A stretch of DNA of 64,000 nt from Azospirillum sp. RU38E (GCF_900188385.1 NZ_FZOI01000007.1:1-64000); one strand, 5' to 3'; counted from the stretch's first letter, positions 38,770 through 49,316 are shown. Numbers and translations: made by a program. Notes: a model not told the origin generated them from the letters alone.

Positions 38770-39489
38770 ATGACCCGCCCCTCCGGCCGCCTTGCCGACC
38801 AGCTCCGCACCGTCAGCCTGGAAACCCACTTCTCCCGCCACGCCGAAGGGTCGTGTTTCGTGAAGTTCGGCGACACCCATGTGCTGTGCACGGCCAGCGT
38901 GGAAGAGAAGGTGCCGCCCTTCCTGCGCGGCAAGGGGGAAGGCTGGGTGACGGCGGAATATGGCATGTTGCCCCGGTCCACCCATACCCGCACCGACCGT
39001 GAGGCCGCCAAGGGCAAGCAGTCGGGCCGCACCCAGGAAATCCAGCGCCTGATCGGCCGTTCCTTGCGCGCCGTCACCGATGTGAAGGCGATGGGCGAGA
39101 TACAGGTGAAGGTGGATTGCGATGTGATCCAGGCCGATGGCGGCACCCGCACGGCATCGATCACCGGCGCCTATGTCGCCCTGCATATGGCCTTTCAGCA
39201 CCTGCAGCGCATCGGCGTGCTGAAGGAAATCCCGCTGATCGATCAGGTAGCCGCCATTTCCTGCGGCATCTATAACGGCGTGCCGGTGCTGGACCTGGAT
39301 TACCCGGAAGACAGCAATGCCGGGGCCGACGCCAATTTCGTGCTGACCGGCCGTGGCGGCATCGTGGAAATCCAGGGCACGGCAGAGGACAAGCCGTTCC
39401 AGGAGGCCGAGTTCCTGACGCTGCTGTCGCTGGCCCGCAAGGGCATTGCCGAACTGACGGCGATGCAGCGGGCCGTGCTGGGGATGTGA
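38770..39489 (+). CDS. rph: Ribonuclease PH
   Basis: 239 residues from ATG 38770. Seen: [57 protein letters not shown], and QTRAI-like [13 protein letters not shown], then the phosphate-site region [20 protein letters not shown]. It trims the 3' ends of tRNA precursors with phosphate. In relatives it is followed directly by rdgB; here an AT-rich orphan intervenes. Confidence 0.97.
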   Translation: MTRPSGRLADQLRTVSLETHFSRHAEGSCFVKFGDTHVLCTASVEEKVPPFLRGKGEGWVTAEYGMLPRSTHTRTDREAAKGKQSGRTQEIQRLIGRSLRAVTDVKAMGEIQVKVDCDVIQADGGTRTASITGAYVALHMAFQHLQRIGVLKEIPLIDQVAAISCGIYNGVPVLDLDYPEDSNAGADANFVLTGRGGIVEIQGTAEDKPFQEAEFLTLLSLARKGIAELTAMQRAVLGM

Positions 39490-39557
39490 GGGCAGGCACC
39501 GAGTGGCTCACTGGATAAGTGAATTATAAATTCATGCTCAAATAAAGAGTATTGTAA

Positions 39558-40328
39558 ATGCGTATCGTTACCCTGTCTTCGGAATATAATGGTAAATCGA
39601 CGAAGACAGGGGACGGTTTTTTAGATGTTGATAATATAATAGATGTATTAATGTGCCATGCGCCGGACGTTGTTGTTGCGGCTGGGTGTTCGATAAAAAA
39701 CCAGAAGCATCTGAAAAAATTAGGGGATGCGCTTCAATATTTAAATTGGAATGGGATTATTTTTGTTGAGGTTAAAGATTTTTATAATCAAAAGTCTGAT
39801 TTTAATCATTGCCTATTTGCTTGGGTCCGTGACTATGGTTGGAGAGAGTTGGGATCACAGTATTTTGCAACTATGAAGGATGCCGAATCAACTTTTAAAG
39901 GCGAAAATGATTTTGAAAAAAATCTCAAGCAGAGAGTTGTGGAGTTTCGTGGGCGACGCTTTGGTGCTTTGATATGTGGAGAAATTAACGCACTGAAAGG
40001 TCGCGCTAATGTTATAGCACAGACGGAAATGGTCGATAATTGGTTTGAAGAATTAGATGTCATTGTAAACCCAACTCACGACAGAATGCGTAATGATGGA
40101 ACACTTAATGCCAAGAGGTCTTGGATTAGTAAAAATAAAAAAGTTTATGTATCTGCGTCAAATTGGAATGTTTTAAAAAATCAGCATCGTGAAGCATTTG
40201 GGATTCATACTATTTTTCATGATTGTACAAAAATAAATTTTAATCTTCCTGAAAAAAATTATGAAAAAATGGAGGTGCGTATTTTTGATTTGGATGATAC
40301 TAAAATCTCATCATCCTGTGATGGGTGA
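39558..40328 (+). CDS. AT-rich orphan, nitrilase (carbon-nitrogen hydrolase)-like protein
   Basis: 256 residues. The base composition is strikingly AT-rich compared with all neighbours. Parts of the nitrilase fold can be read: MRIVTLSSEYN as a first strand, RFGALICGEINAL as the cysteine elbow, ELDVIVNPTHDRM and KRSWISKNKKVYVSASN as the following strands. The usual first-strand Glu (in F-P-E) is not obvious, since APDVVVAAGCS stands there, so activity is doubtful. It has AAAGAG about ten bases upstream. It splits rph from rdgB and is most simply explained as a transferred gene. The family call is tentative. Confidence 0.6.
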   Translation: MRIVTLSSEYNGKSTKTGDGFLDVDNIIDVLMCHAPDVVVAAGCSIKNQKHLKKLGDALQYLNWNGIIFVEVKDFYNQKSDFNHCLFAWVRDYGWRELGSQYFATMKDAESTFKGENDFEKNLKQRVVEFRGRRFGALICGEINALKGRANVIAQTEMVDNWFEELDVIVNPTHDRMRNDGTLNAKRSWISKNKKVYVSASNWNVLKNQHREAFGIHTIFHDCTKINFNLPEKNYEKMEVRIFDLDDTKISSSCDG

Positions 40329-40416
40329 TTTCTGGTTTCGCTTAAAAATGAATCTTTTCTCGTTTTGATATGATCGTCACATAAATAACTGTGTCATCAG
40401 TCTTGGAGCTTCCCCC

Positions 40417-41034
40417 ATGTCCGCCCCCCGTCAGTTCACCGGCGATACGCTGGTCATCGCCACCCATAACAAGGGCAAGGTGCCGGAGATCGCTGCCTTG
40501 CTGAAAGATTATGTGGCGAAGTTTCCGTCCGCCGGGGAACTGGGGCTGGCGGAGCCGGAGGAGACCGAGAGCACCTATATCGGCAATGCGGCCTTGAAGG
40601 CGCGGGCGGCCGCCATGGCGTCGGGCCTGCCGGCCCTGGCCGATGACAGCGGGGTGTCGGTGGCGGGGCTGGACGGGGCGCCGGGCATCTATTCTGCCCG
40701 CTGGGCTGGGCCGAGCAAGGATTTCACCCTGGCCATGGAAAGGGTGCAAAGGGAGTTGGAGGCCGTCACCGACCGCAAGGGCGACCGCGCCGCCTTCATC
40801 TGCGCCCTGGCCCTGGCCTGGCCCGATGGGCATGTGGAGGCGGTGGAGGGCCGGCTGGACGGCACCCTGACCTTCCCGCCACGGGGGGGACGCGGCTTCG
40901 GTTACGACCCCATCTTCATCCCCGATGGCTATTCCATCACCTGCGGGGAAATGGATCCGGCAGAGAAGCAGGCCATCAGCCACCGCGCCGATGCCTTCCA
41001 GAAGTTGAAGATTTTGTGTTTCGGCGCGAAATGA
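40417..41034 (+). CDS. rdgB: dITP/XTP pyrophosphatase
   Basis: 205 residues from ATG 40417 (GGAG upstream). Seen: LVIATHNKGKVPEI, the conserved ETESTYIGNAALKARAAA, LADDSGVSVAGLDGAPGIYSARWAG and GRGFGYDPIFIPDG, then SHRADAF. It removes non-canonical purine triphosphates from the nucleotide pool. Normally adjacent to rph and hemW; here rph is separated by the orphan and hemW by a VOC gene. Confidence 0.97.
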   Translation: MSAPRQFTGDTLVIATHNKGKVPEIAALLKDYVAKFPSAGELGLAEPEETESTYIGNAALKARAAAMASGLPALADDSGVSVAGLDGAPGIYSARWAGPSKDFTLAMERVQRELEAVTDRKGDRAAFICALALAWPDGHVEAVEGRLDGTLTFPPRGGRGFGYDPIFIPDGYSITCGEMDPAEKQAISHRADAFQKLKILCFGAK

Positions 41035-41106
41035 CTCGCTAGCGAGAGTTTGTTCCTGTATTGTTCTGCATCGCATCGATACTGATGCGGAACATGGGGG
41101 GAACAG

Positions 41107-41484
41107 ATGATCGGCTATGTAACGCTGGGCACCAATGATCTGGCGCGGGGCGCGCCTTTCTATGATGCCATCGCAGCGGAACTGGGCGTGGGCCGGATGA
41201 TGGAGTTTCCCACCTGCATTGCCTGGGGCAAGCCCGATGGCGCTGCCGGTGTGGCCCTGATGAAGCCTTATGACGGCAATGCCGCCACAGTGGGCAATGG
41301 CGTGATGGTGGCGTTTGAGGCGAAGGACAAGGAGCAGGTCCACCGCCTGTATGATATCGCCATTGCCCATGGCGGCACCTGTGAAGGCCCGCCGGGCCCG
41401 CGTGGTGACAATTTCTATGCCGCCTATTTCCGCGATCTGGACGGCAATAAGCTGAATGCTTTCCTGATGACCGGGCCGCTGTAA
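41107..41484 (+). CDS. VOC-family (glyoxalase/bleomycin-resistance-like) protein
   Basis: 125 residues with GGGGGAA upstream. The beta-alpha-beta pattern IGYVTLGTNDLARGAPFYDAIAAELG and the closing FYAAYFRDLDGNKLNAF (with a Glu/Asn variation at the last metal position) are typical of VOC proteins. Substrate unknown. It sits between rdgB and hemW, in the same direction. Confidence 0.88.
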   Translation: MIGYVTLGTNDLARGAPFYDAIAAELGVGRMMEFPTCIAWGKPDGAAGVALMKPYDGNAATVGNGVMVAFEAKDKEQVHRLYDIAIAHGGTCEGPPGPRGDNFYAAYFRDLDGNKLNAFLMTGPL

Positions 41485-41598
41485 CCGTTTTGGTCTGGTG
41501 GTGGGGCGGTTCACCGCCCTGCCATGTCTGCCCATGGCTTGCCAGGGCGGGGACGCTCCGCCATATCCAGCGCTTCGCTTGGGACGGGGAATGATGTG

Positions 41599-42813
41599 AT
41601 GGTGGCGCAGACGGGGCAGCTTCAGGGTGTGGACGCGGCGGGGGCCTTCCCTGATCCGGGTTTCGCGCTTTATGTGCATTGGCCCTTCTGTGCCAGCAAA
41701 TGCCCCTATTGCGACTTCAATTCCCATGTGCGCGAAAGCGTGGATCATGAAAGCTGGGCCGAAGGGCTGGTGCGGGAACTGGACTATTTCGCCGACCTGA
41801 CGCCGGGGCGGCGGCTGACCTCCGTTTTCTTTGGCGGGGGTACGCCATCGCTGATGCGGCCGGAAACGGTGGCCGCCATCCTGCGCCGGGCGGATGAGCG
41901 CTGGGGCCTGCCGGCCGGGACCGAGGTGACGCTGGAGGCAAACCCGACCAGTGTGGAGGCGGCGAAGTTCCGGGGCTTCCGCGCCGCTGGGGTCAACCGT
42001 GTCAGCCTGGGTATTCAGGCCTTGAACGAGGCGGACCTGAAGGCGCTGGGCCGGCGGCATTCGGCCGAGGATGCGCTGGCGGCCATCGCCCTGGCGCGTG
42101 ACCTGTTCCCGCGCTACAGCTTTGATCTGATCTATGCCCGCCCCGGCCAGACAGTGGCGGCGTGGCGGGAGGAACTGCACCGGGCGCTGGACCATGCGGT
42201 CGGCCATCTCTCGCTCTATCAGCTGACCATTGAGGAGGGGACGCAGTTCCACACGTTGCACGCCCGCGGCGATCTGGTGCTGCCGGCGGAAGAGGTGCAG
42301 GGCGACCTCTACACCATGACGCAGGAGGTGCTGAATGCGGCCGGCCTGCCGGCCTATGAGGTTTCCAACCATGCGCGTCCGGGGCAGGAAAGCCGCCATA
42401 ACCTGACCTATTGGCGCTATGGCGATTATGTCGGCATCGGGCCCGGTGCCCATGGCCGGTTGACGCTGGACGGGGAGAAGCGGGCCACCCGCACTCACCG
42501 CGCGCCGGAGGTGTGGCTGGAACGCACGCTTGCCACCGGCACCGGTGCCAAACCGTTCGAACCGGTGGCCGCACAGGACCGGTTGACGGAAATGCTGATG
42601 ATGGGCCTGCGCCTGTCCGAAGGCGTGCCGCTGGCCCGCGTGGAGGTGGAAACCGGCAAGCCTTTGGCGGATTGGCTGGCCCCCGACGCCTTGCCCCGCC
42701 TGCAGCGGATCGGGATGCTGGAACAGCTGGGGCAGGGGGCCGGCGCCGTGCTGCGCGCCACCACCGACGGGCGGGAACGGCTTAACGCCGTGCTGGCGGC
42801 GCTGCTGGGATAA
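41599..42813 (+). CDS. hemW: Radical SAM haem chaperone HemW (coproporphyrinogen oxidase-like)
   Basis: 404 residues from ATG 41599. The radical-SAM cluster motif C-X3-C-X2-C is CASKCPYC (Cys31, 35, 38), followed by DFNSHVRES, SVFFGGGTPSLM, VSLGIQALNEADLKALGR and YEVSNHARPGQESRHNLTYW. The cysteine after the motif that is characteristic of true HemN is not seen, which favours HemW, a haem-trafficking protein. Rightward of rdgB as in many alphaproteobacteria. Confidence 0.93.
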   Translation: MVAQTGQLQGVDAAGAFPDPGFALYVHWPFCASKCPYCDFNSHVRESVDHESWAEGLVRELDYFADLTPGRRLTSVFFGGGTPSLMRPETVAAILRRADERWGLPAGTEVTLEANPTSVEAAKFRGFRAAGVNRVSLGIQALNEADLKALGRRHSAEDALAAIALARDLFPRYSFDLIYARPGQTVAAWREELHRALDHAVGHLSLYQLTIEEGTQFHTLHARGDLVLPAEEVQGDLYTMTQEVLNAAGLPAYEVSNHARPGQESRHNLTYWRYGDYVGIGPGAHGRLTLDGEKRATRTHRAPEVWLERTLATGTGAKPFEPVAAQDRLTEMLMMGLRLSEGVPLARVEVETGKPLADWLAPDALPRLQRIGMLEQLGQGAGAVLRATTDGRERLNAVLAALLG

Positions 42814-43003
42814 TACTAAATCCGGCTGCGTCGCGCTCATCGCAACTTGGTATGAACCCCGTTGTGCGATGGCCGACTGAATGAAGCCAGCCCGTTCTGC
42901 CATTCGTCCCGCCATCGCGGCATGGCGGCAATATTGCTTCGTGCATTGACCATCCAGCTTTCCGAAAAGCATAAGGCAGGGGTATTTTGCCAGGATGGAT
43001 GCC

Positions 43004-44152
43004 ATGAGTGATGTGGGTGCGGTTGCGCAGGATTTGGGTTCGGCACGGCGGCTGATCATCAAGATCGGGTCGGCCCTGATGGTCGATGCCGCCACCCACC
43101 GTATCCGCCATGAATGGCTCGATTCGGTGGCCGATGATGTGGCTTCCCTGCGGGCACAGGGGGTGGAGGTGGTGATCGTCACCTCCGGTGCTGTTGCCTG
43201 CGGGCGCGAACATCTGGGGCTGGTGGGCCGCGCGCTGCGGCTGGAGGAAAAGCAGGCGGCCGCTGCCACGGGGCAGATCAGGCTGGCCCATGCCTATCAA
43301 GAAACGCTGGCCCGCCACGGCATTACCGTGGCTCAGGTGCTGCTGACCCTGGATGATACAGAGGATCGCCGCCGCCACCTGAATGGCCGCGCCACCATTG
43401 AAACCCTGCTGAAGCTGGGGGCCGTGCCGGTGATCAACGAGAATGACACGGTGGCCACGGCGGAAATCCGCTTCGGCGACAATGACCGGCTGGCCGCCCG
43501 CGTGGCGCAGATGATCAGCGCCGACACGCTGGTGCTTTTGTCGGATATTGACGGGCTCTACACGGCCGATCCGCGCAAGGATCCTGACGCCAAACATATC
43601 CCCCTGGTGCGGGAGATCACGCCGGAAATCATCGGCATGGCCGGCGAACCGCCGCCGGGCTACAGCAGCGGCGGCATGGTAACCAAGATTGTTGCTGGGC
43701 GAATCGCGCTGTCCGCCGGTTGCCGCATGGCCATTGCGATGGGCAAGCGGACGAACCCGCTGGCCGCCCTGTTGAAGCCGGTGGCGCAGGGCGGGGCGCT
43801 GGCCACGTGGTTCGTGCCGGGGGCGGAGCCGCGCACCGCCCGCAAGCGCTGGATCGCCGGATCGCTGAAGCCGCTGGGCACCTTGACCGTTGATGACGGG
43901 GCCGTTGGCGCGCTGCTGAAGGGCGGTTCGCTGCTGCCCGCTGGGGTGCGCGGGGTGACGGGGGATTTCGAACGCGGCGATCTGGTGCTGGTGCAGGGGC
44001 CCGATGGCCGTACCGTGGGGCGCGGGCTCTGCGCCTATGGCGCCGACGATGCGCGCGCCATTGCCGGAAGGCGCAGCGCAGAGATTGAGACCGTGCTGGG
44101 CTATCGCGGGCGGGATGAGATCATCCACCGTGACGATCTGGTGCTGGGATAA
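43004..44152 (+). CDS. proB: Glutamate 5-kinase
   Basis: 382 residues from ATG 43004 (AGGA eight bases upstream; ATG 42995 possible). The amino-acid kinase domain shows [47 protein letters not shown] and [16 protein letters not shown]-terminal PUA domain follows (about 290-375: [26 protein letters not shown]). It makes glutamyl phosphate, the first step of proline synthesis. obgE, a common neighbour, is not present. Confidence 0.97.
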   Translation: MSDVGAVAQDLGSARRLIIKIGSALMVDAATHRIRHEWLDSVADDVASLRAQGVEVVIVTSGAVACGREHLGLVGRALRLEEKQAAAATGQIRLAHAYQETLARHGITVAQVLLTLDDTEDRRRHLNGRATIETLLKLGAVPVINENDTVATAEIRFGDNDRLAARVAQMISADTLVLLSDIDGLYTADPRKDPDAKHIPLVREITPEIIGMAGEPPPGYSSGGMVTKIVAGRIALSAGCRMAIAMGKRTNPLAALLKPVAQGGALATWFVPGAEPRTARKRWIAGSLKPLGTLTVDDGAVGALLKGGSLLPAGVRGVTGDFERGDLVLVQGPDGRTVGRGLCAYGADDARAIAGRRSAEIETVLGYRGRDEIIHRDDLVLG

Positions 44153-44179
44153 GTCCGGGAACAGCCTATAATCATAAGA

Positions 44180-44971
44180 ATGACCACCGATCCCGGACCG
44201 ATCATGACGGATAATGCCCCCACAGCCGCCCTGCTGATCATCGGCAATGAAATCCTGTCCGGCCGCACCCAGGATGCCAACCTGTCTTTCATCGCCAGAT
44301 ATCTGGGCGATCTGGGCATCCGGTTTCGGGAAGCGCGGGTGGTGCCGGATGTGGAGGCGGAGATTGTGGCGGCCATCAATGCCCTGCGCGCCCGCTACAC
44401 CTATGTTTTCACCACCGGCGGCATCGGGCCGACGCATGATGACATCACCGCCGAATGCATCGCCAAGGCCTTCGGCGTGCCCCTGCTGCGCCACCCGGAG
44501 GCGGTGCGCCGGCTGGAGGCGCATTATGCCGGCACCGGCCTGCTGAATGAGGCGCGGTTGCGCATGGCCAATGTGCCGGAGGGGGGGATTCTGATCGACA
44601 ACCCGGTCAGCACGGCACCGGGCTTCCAGATCGGCAATGTCTTCGTGATGGCCGGCGTGCCCAAGATCATGCAGGCCATGCTGACAGGCCTGCGCGACCG
44701 GCTGGTCGGTGGGCCGGTGGTTCGCACCAAATCGGTGATCAGCGCCATCCCCGAAGGCAGTTTTGCCGATGCACTGCGCGCCCTGCAGGAACAGGTGGGG
44801 GCAGGGGTGGATATCGGTTCTTATCCCAGCTTCGGCGGGGGCAAGATTTCCACCGCCCTGGTGTTGCGCGCCACCGACCCCGACCTGTTGGCCCATACTG
44901 CCGCTCAGGTGGCGGCCATGCTGCGGGGCTTGGGTGGGGAGCCGGTGATTGTTGATGGCTATGGGGAATGA
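44180..44971 (+). CDS. CinA-type molybdopterin-binding-domain protein
   Basis: 263 residues from ATG 44180 (ATG 44204 also fits). The MoaB/MogA-like domain shows AALLIIGNEILSGRTQDANLSF, TGGIGPTHDDITAECIAKAFGV and a PGF-containing stretch (NPVSTAPGFQIGNVFVMAGVP). Full CinA has a further C-terminal amidase domain, which is missing here, as in many short alphaproteobacterial members. These enzymes act on FAD/NMN-type compounds or bind molybdopterin; the exact role here is unknown. Confidence 0.88.
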   Translation: MTTDPGPIMTDNAPTAALLIIGNEILSGRTQDANLSFIARYLGDLGIRFREARVVPDVEAEIVAAINALRARYTYVFTTGGIGPTHDDITAECIAKAFGVPLLRHPEAVRRLEAHYAGTGLLNEARLRMANVPEGGILIDNPVSTAPGFQIGNVFVMAGVPKIMQAMLTGLRDRLVGGPVVRTKSVISAIPEGSFADALRALQEQVGAGVDIGSYPSFGGGKISTALVLRATDPDLLAHTAAQVAAMLRGLGGEPVIVDGYGE

Positions 44972-44999
44972 GGGGCGGCTGAAAACTGTCCGCCGCCCC
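44972..44999. terminator. GC hairpin between convergent genes
   Basis: GGGGCGGC and GCCGCCCC around 12 bases, without a T-run, between the convergent CinA-type and cysA genes. Terminator role is only likely from position. Confidence 0.4.
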
Positions 45000-45004
45000 G
45001 CCAA

Positions 45005-46045
45005 TCATCCTGCATAAACATTCGCTTGCCGCAGCCGCAGCCCCACCAGCTGGCCCGGCACCGGGGCGGTCTGGGTGCTGTCGCGGTCCAGTACGGCTTC
45101 CACCACCTGGCCGTTGAAATCCAGGTCCAGGCGCAGCTGTGGGCCTACCGGCTGTACCAGCCGGACCCGGGCCTGCAGGATATCCGGGCCGCCATCGGCC
45201 AGTTCGATATCGTGGGCGCGGATATAGGCGATGGCCTTGCCGCCCGCCGGGGCGGCGTTGACAATCGGCACGCGGGCATTGCCGATCAGGGCGGCCCCGC
45301 CCTCCACCTGGCAGTCCAGCCGCGTGCCGCCGCCCAGGAAGTCACAGACGAAGGCGGATGCCGGACGGTCATAGACCTCTGCCGGGGTGCCGACCTGCTC
45401 AATCCGACCCTTGTTCAGGATGGCGACGCGGTCGGCCAGTTCCAGCGCTTCTTCCTGGTCATGGGTGACGAAAACCGTCGTCACCCCCATGCCCTTATGA
45501 ATGTCGCGCAGCCAGCGGCGCAGCTCCTTGCGCACCTTCGCATCCAGCGCGCCGAACGGCTCATCCAGCAGCAGTACACGCGGTTCGGTGGCCAGCGCGC
45601 GGGCCAGCGCCACGCGCTGGCGCTGGCCGCCGGATAGCTGGTTGGGATAACGCCCGGCCAGGGGGGCCAGCTGCACCAGTTCCAGCAGGTCCATCACCTT
45701 CTGCTTGATGGCGGCCTCAGCCAGTTTGGGCTTGCGCCGGGCCACCCGCAGGCCGAAGGCCACATTCTCGAACACGGTCATGTGGCGGAACAGGGCATAA
45801 TGCTGGAAGACAAAGCCGACGCGCCGCGCGTGCGGTGCCGTCACCGTGGCTTCCTCGCCTTCGATCAGCAGGGTGCCCTCATCGGCGAAATCCAGCCCGC
45901 CGATCATGCGCAGCAAGGTGGTCTTGCCCGATCCGCTGGGGCCCAGCAGGGCCATCAGCTCCCCATTGGCAATATCCAGATCGATGCCGTCCACGGCGGC
46001 AAAACCACCGAAACGCTTGGTCAGGCTCTTGATTGAAATGCTCAT
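45005..46045 (-). CDS. cysA: Sulfate/thiosulfate ABC transporter ATPase
   Basis: 346 residues from ATG 46045. Walker [13 protein letters not shown] (about 34-45), the signature [15 protein letters not shown], Walker [15 protein letters not shown] and the switch His in [15 protein letters not shown]-terminal TOBE-like part (about 240-345) completes the protein, as in CysA. It powers sulfate uptake together with the two permeases just upstream; cysW ends 16 bases before its start. Confidence 0.95.
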   Translation of the reverse strand: MSISIKSLTKRFGGFAAVDGIDLDIANGELMALLGPSGSGKTTLLRMIGGLDFADEGTLLIEGEEATVTAPHARRVGFVFQHYALFRHMTVFENVAFGLRVARRKPKLAEAAIKQKVMDLLELVQLAPLAGRYPNQLSGGQRQRVALARALATEPRVLLLDEPFGALDAKVRKELRRWLRDIHKGMGVTTVFVTHDQEEALELADRVAILNKGRIEQVGTPAEVYDRPASAFVCDFLGGGTRLDCQVEGGAALIGNARVPIVNAAPAGGKAIAYIRAHDIELADGGPDILQARVRLVQPVGPQLRLDLDFNGQVVEAVLDRDSTQTAPVPGQLVGLRLRQANVYAG

Positions 46046-46061
46046 GATGATGCGTTTCCGG

Positions 46062-46934
46062 TCAATGGCGGCGGGTGGTGGCGGCCAGTTCGGCGCCATG
46101 GCGCCATTCCAGCAGCGACTTGGCGAGCAAGGTCACCAGCGCCAGGATGGCCAGCATCGAGGCCACGGCGAAGGCGGCCACGAAATTATACTCGTTATAG
46201 AGAATCTCCACATGCAGGGGCATGGTGTTGGTCTCCCCCCTTATATGGCCGGAAACCACGCTGACGGCCCCGAATTCCCCCATGGCGCGGGCGTTGCACA
46301 GCAACACGCCATAGAGCAGACCCCAGCGGATGTTGGGCAGGGTGACGCGGCGGAAGGTCTGCCAGCCGGACGCCCCCAGGGTGATTGCCGCCTCTTCCTC
46401 ATCACTTCCCTGCGCCTGCATCAGCGGGATCAGTTCGCGGGCCACGAAGGGGAAAGTGACGAACATGGTGGCCAGCACCAGCCCCGGCACGGCAAAGACG
46501 ATCTGAATGCCATGGTCGCGCAGCCAGGGGCCGGCCAGCCCATGCGCGCCGAACAGCAGCACATAGACCAGACCGGAAATCACCGGGCTGACGGAGAAGG
46601 GCAGATCGATCAGGGTCAGCAGCAGCGATTTGCCGGGGAATTTATGCTTGGTGATGGCCCAGGCGGCGGCAATGCCGAACACCATGTTGGCGGGCACGGC
46701 GATGACAGCCACCAGCAAGGTCAGCTTGATAGCGGCAAAGGCATCGGGTTCTACCAAGGCTTCCCAATAGGTGGAAAGGCCACGGCGTAGCGCCTCAGTG
46801 AATACACCGGCCAGCGGCAGCAGGATGAAGAAGCCCAGGAAGCCCAGGGCCAGCAGCATCACCAGCGCCTTCACCCACAAGGGTTCGGCCAGGGCGGGAC
46901 GGCCCGCCCGATTCTGTGTCACAGGTCCACTCAT
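46062..46934 (-). CDS. cysW: Sulfate ABC transporter permease CysW
   Basis: 290 residues, six membrane helices. The permease EAA-type loop is seen around [24 protein letters not shown], and [42 protein letters not shown] is characteristic of CysW. It starts one base after the cysT stop. Confidence 0.95.
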   Translation of the reverse strand: MSGPVTQNRAGRPALAEPLWVKALVMLLALGFLGFFILLPLAGVFTEALRRGLSTYWEALVEPDAFAAIKLTLLVAVIAVPANMVFGIAAAWAITKHKFPGKSLLLTLIDLPFSVSPVISGLVYVLLFGAHGLAGPWLRDHGIQIVFAVPGLVLATMFVTFPFVARELIPLMQAQGSDEEEAAITLGASGWQTFRRVTLPNIRWGLLYGVLLCNARAMGEFGAVSVVSGHIRGETNTMPLHVEILYNEYNFVAAFAVASMLAILALVTLLAKSLLEWRHGAELAATTRRH

Positions 46935-46935
46935 C

Positions 46936-47790
46936 TTACATCCCCGCCCAGCGACGGCTCCAGCGCTGGAGCAGGTTGATCACAAGCAGCATGATGAAGG
47001 AAATCAACAACATGGCCACACCAATGGCCGCCGCCCCGGCATAATCAAACTGTTCCAGCTTGATGACGATCAGCAGGGGCGTGATCTCCGACACCATCGG
47101 CATATTGCCGGCAATGAAAATGACCGAGCCATATTCGCCCACGGCCCGCGCCAGGGCCATGGCAAAGCCGGTCATCAAGGCCGGCATGATCACGGGGAAG
47201 ATGACGCGGATGAAGGTTTCCAGCCGCGTTGCACCCAGGCAAGCGGCGGCCTCCTCCAACTCTGTATCCAGTTCTTCCAACACTGGCTGCACCGTGCGCA
47301 CCACGAAGGGCAGGCCGATGAAGGTCAGCGCTACCACGATGCCCAGCGGCGTGAAGGCCACCTTGATGCCCAGCGGGTCCAGATATTGGCCGATCCAGCC
47401 ATTGGGGGCATAGAGCGCCGTCAGCGCGATGCCGGCCACGGCGGTGGGCAGGGCGAAGGGCAGATCGACAATGGCATCCACCACCTTTTTGCCGGGAAAT
47501 TCATAGCGCACCAGCATCCAGGCCACGGCCAGGCCGAACACGGCATTGATGGCAGCGGCAAAGAAGGCGGTGGTGAAGCTGAGCTTCAGCGCCGCCAGCA
47601 CGCGCGGCTGCGTCACCGCCGCGACGAAGCCGGAAAAGCCCAGATCCATCGGCCGCAGGGCCAATGCTGCCAGTGGGATCAGCACGATGATGGTGAGATA
47701 GAAAAGGGTGATGCCCAGCGTCAGCCCGAAACCGGGAATGATCGACCGGTCCCGCCGGGGAAAGACGGAGAAGAAGGAACGTCCCGTCAC
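46936..47790 (-). CDS. cysT: Sulfate ABC transporter permease CysT (CysU)
   Basis: 284 residues, GTG start at 47790. Six helices with the conserved loop [25 protein letters not shown] and [28 protein letters not shown], typical of CysT. With CysW it forms the sulfate channel. It lies 164 bp after sbp; a terminator-like hairpin in that gap probably lowers permease expression relative to the binding protein. Confidence 0.95.
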   Translation of the reverse strand: MTGRSFFSVFPRRDRSIIPGFGLTLGITLFYLTIIVLIPLAALALRPMDLGFSGFVAAVTQPRVLAALKLSFTTAFFAAAINAVFGLAVAWMLVRYEFPGKKVVDAIVDLPFALPTAVAGIALTALYAPNGWIGQYLDPLGIKVAFTPLGIVVALTFIGLPFVVRTVQPVLEELDTELEEAAACLGATRLETFIRVIFPVIMPALMTGFAMALARAVGEYGSVIFIAGNMPMVSEITPLLIVIKLEQFDYAGAAAIGVAMLLISFIMLLVINLLQRWSRRWAGM

Positions 47791-47885
47791 TGGCCAAACC
47801 TTTCAAACGTCACGCTGGCACTTCCCTGTTCGTTGGGGCCAACTTTGTGGCTTTCGGCCCCGGTTGTAAAGGCGACACAGAAACG

Positions 47886-47914
47886 CCCGCCCCCGGTTGT
47901 TGGCCGGGGACGGG
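47886..47914 (-). terminator. Attenuator-like hairpin between sbp and cysT
   Basis: Stem CCCGCCCCCGG/CCGGGGACGGG (one G-T pair). On the reverse strand it is followed by a T-rich GCGTTTCTGTG. It lies inside the sulfate operon. Confidence 0.6.
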
Positions 47915-47954
47915 TTTGTTCAGGATGGGTCGCTGTTGCTTGCCAAGGCCCCGC

Positions 47955-48962
47955 TTACTGGCCGGGCTTGTAAATCTGGTCGAAGACGCCGCCATCGGCG
48001 AAATGGGTCTTCTGCGCCTGCTGCCAGCCGCCGAACTTGGTGATGTCGAACAGCGTCAGCGTGGGGAAACGGTCGGCATATTTCTGGGCCAGCTGCGGCA
48101 GGCGCGGCCGGTAATAATGCTTGGCGGCCAGTTCCTGGCCTTCCGGGGTGTAAAGATAGGTCAGATAGGCCTCAGCCACCTTGCGGGTGCCCTTGCGGTC
48201 GACATTCTTGTCCACCACGGCCACCGGCGGTTCCGCCAGGATGGAGACGGAGGGAACGACGATTTCCAGCTTGTCCGGCCCCAGTTCATTGATGGCCAGG
48301 AAGGCCTCATTCTCCCAGGCCAGCAGCACGTCACCAATACCGCGCTGCACGAAGGTGGTGGTGGCGCCGCGCGCCCCGGTATCCAGCACCGGCACATTCT
48401 TATAGAGCTTGGAGACGAAATCCTTGGCGGCATCCTGGCTGCCGCTGGCCTTGCCCTCGGCGTAGCCCCAGGCGGCCAGATAGTTCCAGCGCGCCCCGCC
48501 CGACGTCTTCGGGTTGGGGGTGATGACCTGGATGCCCGGCTTGATCAGATCATCCCAATCCTTGATGCCCTTGGGGTTGCCCTTGCGCACCAGGAAGACG
48601 ATGGTCGAGGTATAGGGGGAGGAATTATAGGGCAGCTTGGCCTGCCATTCCTTGGACAGCAGATTGCCGTTTTCCACCAGTGCATCAATGTCATAGGCCA
48701 GCGCCAGGGTCACCACATCGGCATCCAGCCCATCAATGACCGAGCGCGCCTGCTTGCCCGACCCGCCATGGGAGGCCTTGATCTCCACCGCCTCGCCCGT
48801 CTGATCCTTCCAGTGCTTTGCAAAAGCGTCGTTGAATTCCTTGTAGAATTCACGGGTCGGATCATAGGAGACGTTCAGCAGCTGGCTGTTGCCCCAGACA
48901 GGGCTGACCGCCAGCGTTGCCAGGGCGGCAGTGGCGATGGCGACGCGCTTGAACCATTTCAT
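47955..48962 (-). CDS. sbp: Periplasmic sulfate-binding protein
   Basis: 335 residues. A signal peptide (to VSPVWG) and the sulfate-binding family signatures [66 protein letters not shown] and [15 protein letters not shown] are all present. AAGGAA precedes the ATG. It is the first gene of the sulfate-import operon and has a strong AT-rich promoter region upstream. Confidence 0.97.
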   Translation of the reverse strand: MKWFKRVAIATAALATLAVSPVWGNSQLLNVSYDPTREFYKEFNDAFAKHWKDQTGEAVEIKASHGGSGKQARSVIDGLDADVVTLALAYDIDALVENGNLLSKEWQAKLPYNSSPYTSTIVFLVRKGNPKGIKDWDDLIKPGIQVITPNPKTSGGARWNYLAAWGYAEGKASGSQDAAKDFVSKLYKNVPVLDTGARGATTTFVQRGIGDVLLAWENEAFLAINELGPDKLEIVVPSVSILAEPPVAVVDKNVDRKGTRKVAEAYLTYLYTPEGQELAAKHYYRPRLPQLAQKYADRFPTLTLFDITKFGGWQQAQKTHFADGGVFDQIYKPGQ

Positions 48963-49316
48963 GGTGGCCAGTTCCTTCGATTCCTTGGCCGGCGATGCCG
49001 GCGGGTGGCGGGCCCACGAAGGTTATTCGTGGCGCTTTAGCGTTTGGTGCGCGGCGCAAGCTGCCCGATCAAATTGCCGCGGCCGGTTGGTATTTCCTAC
49101 CGGTGATATGGAGATTGTACCGAGCAAATTTTGCTGTCAATAAAAAATTTAAACACATAAAAAATGTTAAATGTGGGAATGACAGTTTTCCGCCCCGATG
49201 CCAGAGCGTGCCGCCGCTGCCATCGGCCAGCCAAAGCACATCCGTCATCGATACCCGGCGGTATGATGACACGAACTACGATGGGATGAGTGTGAAATAT
49301 TGCCGCGATGGGGCGG
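48963..49316. other. Intergenic region upstream of sbp
   Basis: 354 bp. Contains a very AT-rich block (49125-49185) and the sbp promoter candidate; no gene is supported. The open frame 49206-... toward the right is not conserved. No riboswitch of a known class is recognised. Confidence 0.55.
49112..49140 (-). promoter_or_regulatory. Candidate sigma70 promoter of the sulfate operon
   Basis: On the reverse strand TTGACA (49140-49135), 17 bases, then CAATCT (49117-49112; a TACAAT reading with 15-base spacing also exists). It lies next to an AT-rich block that could be the CysB-type activator region, and would give a leader of roughly 140 bases before sbp. Confidence 0.5.

Noticed and set aside
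40342-43269. 975-codon reverse frame across rdgB, VOC and hemW
   Set aside because: Runs antisense through three well-identified genes and has no domain signature.
42782-45004. 740-codon reverse frame across proB and the CinA-type gene
   Set aside because: Antisense shadow; its codon positions follow the third-base GC bias of the forward genes.
48963-49316. SAM-type or other riboswitch before the sulfate operon
   Set aside because: The leader lacks recognisable conserved core sequences of known sulfur-related riboswitches.
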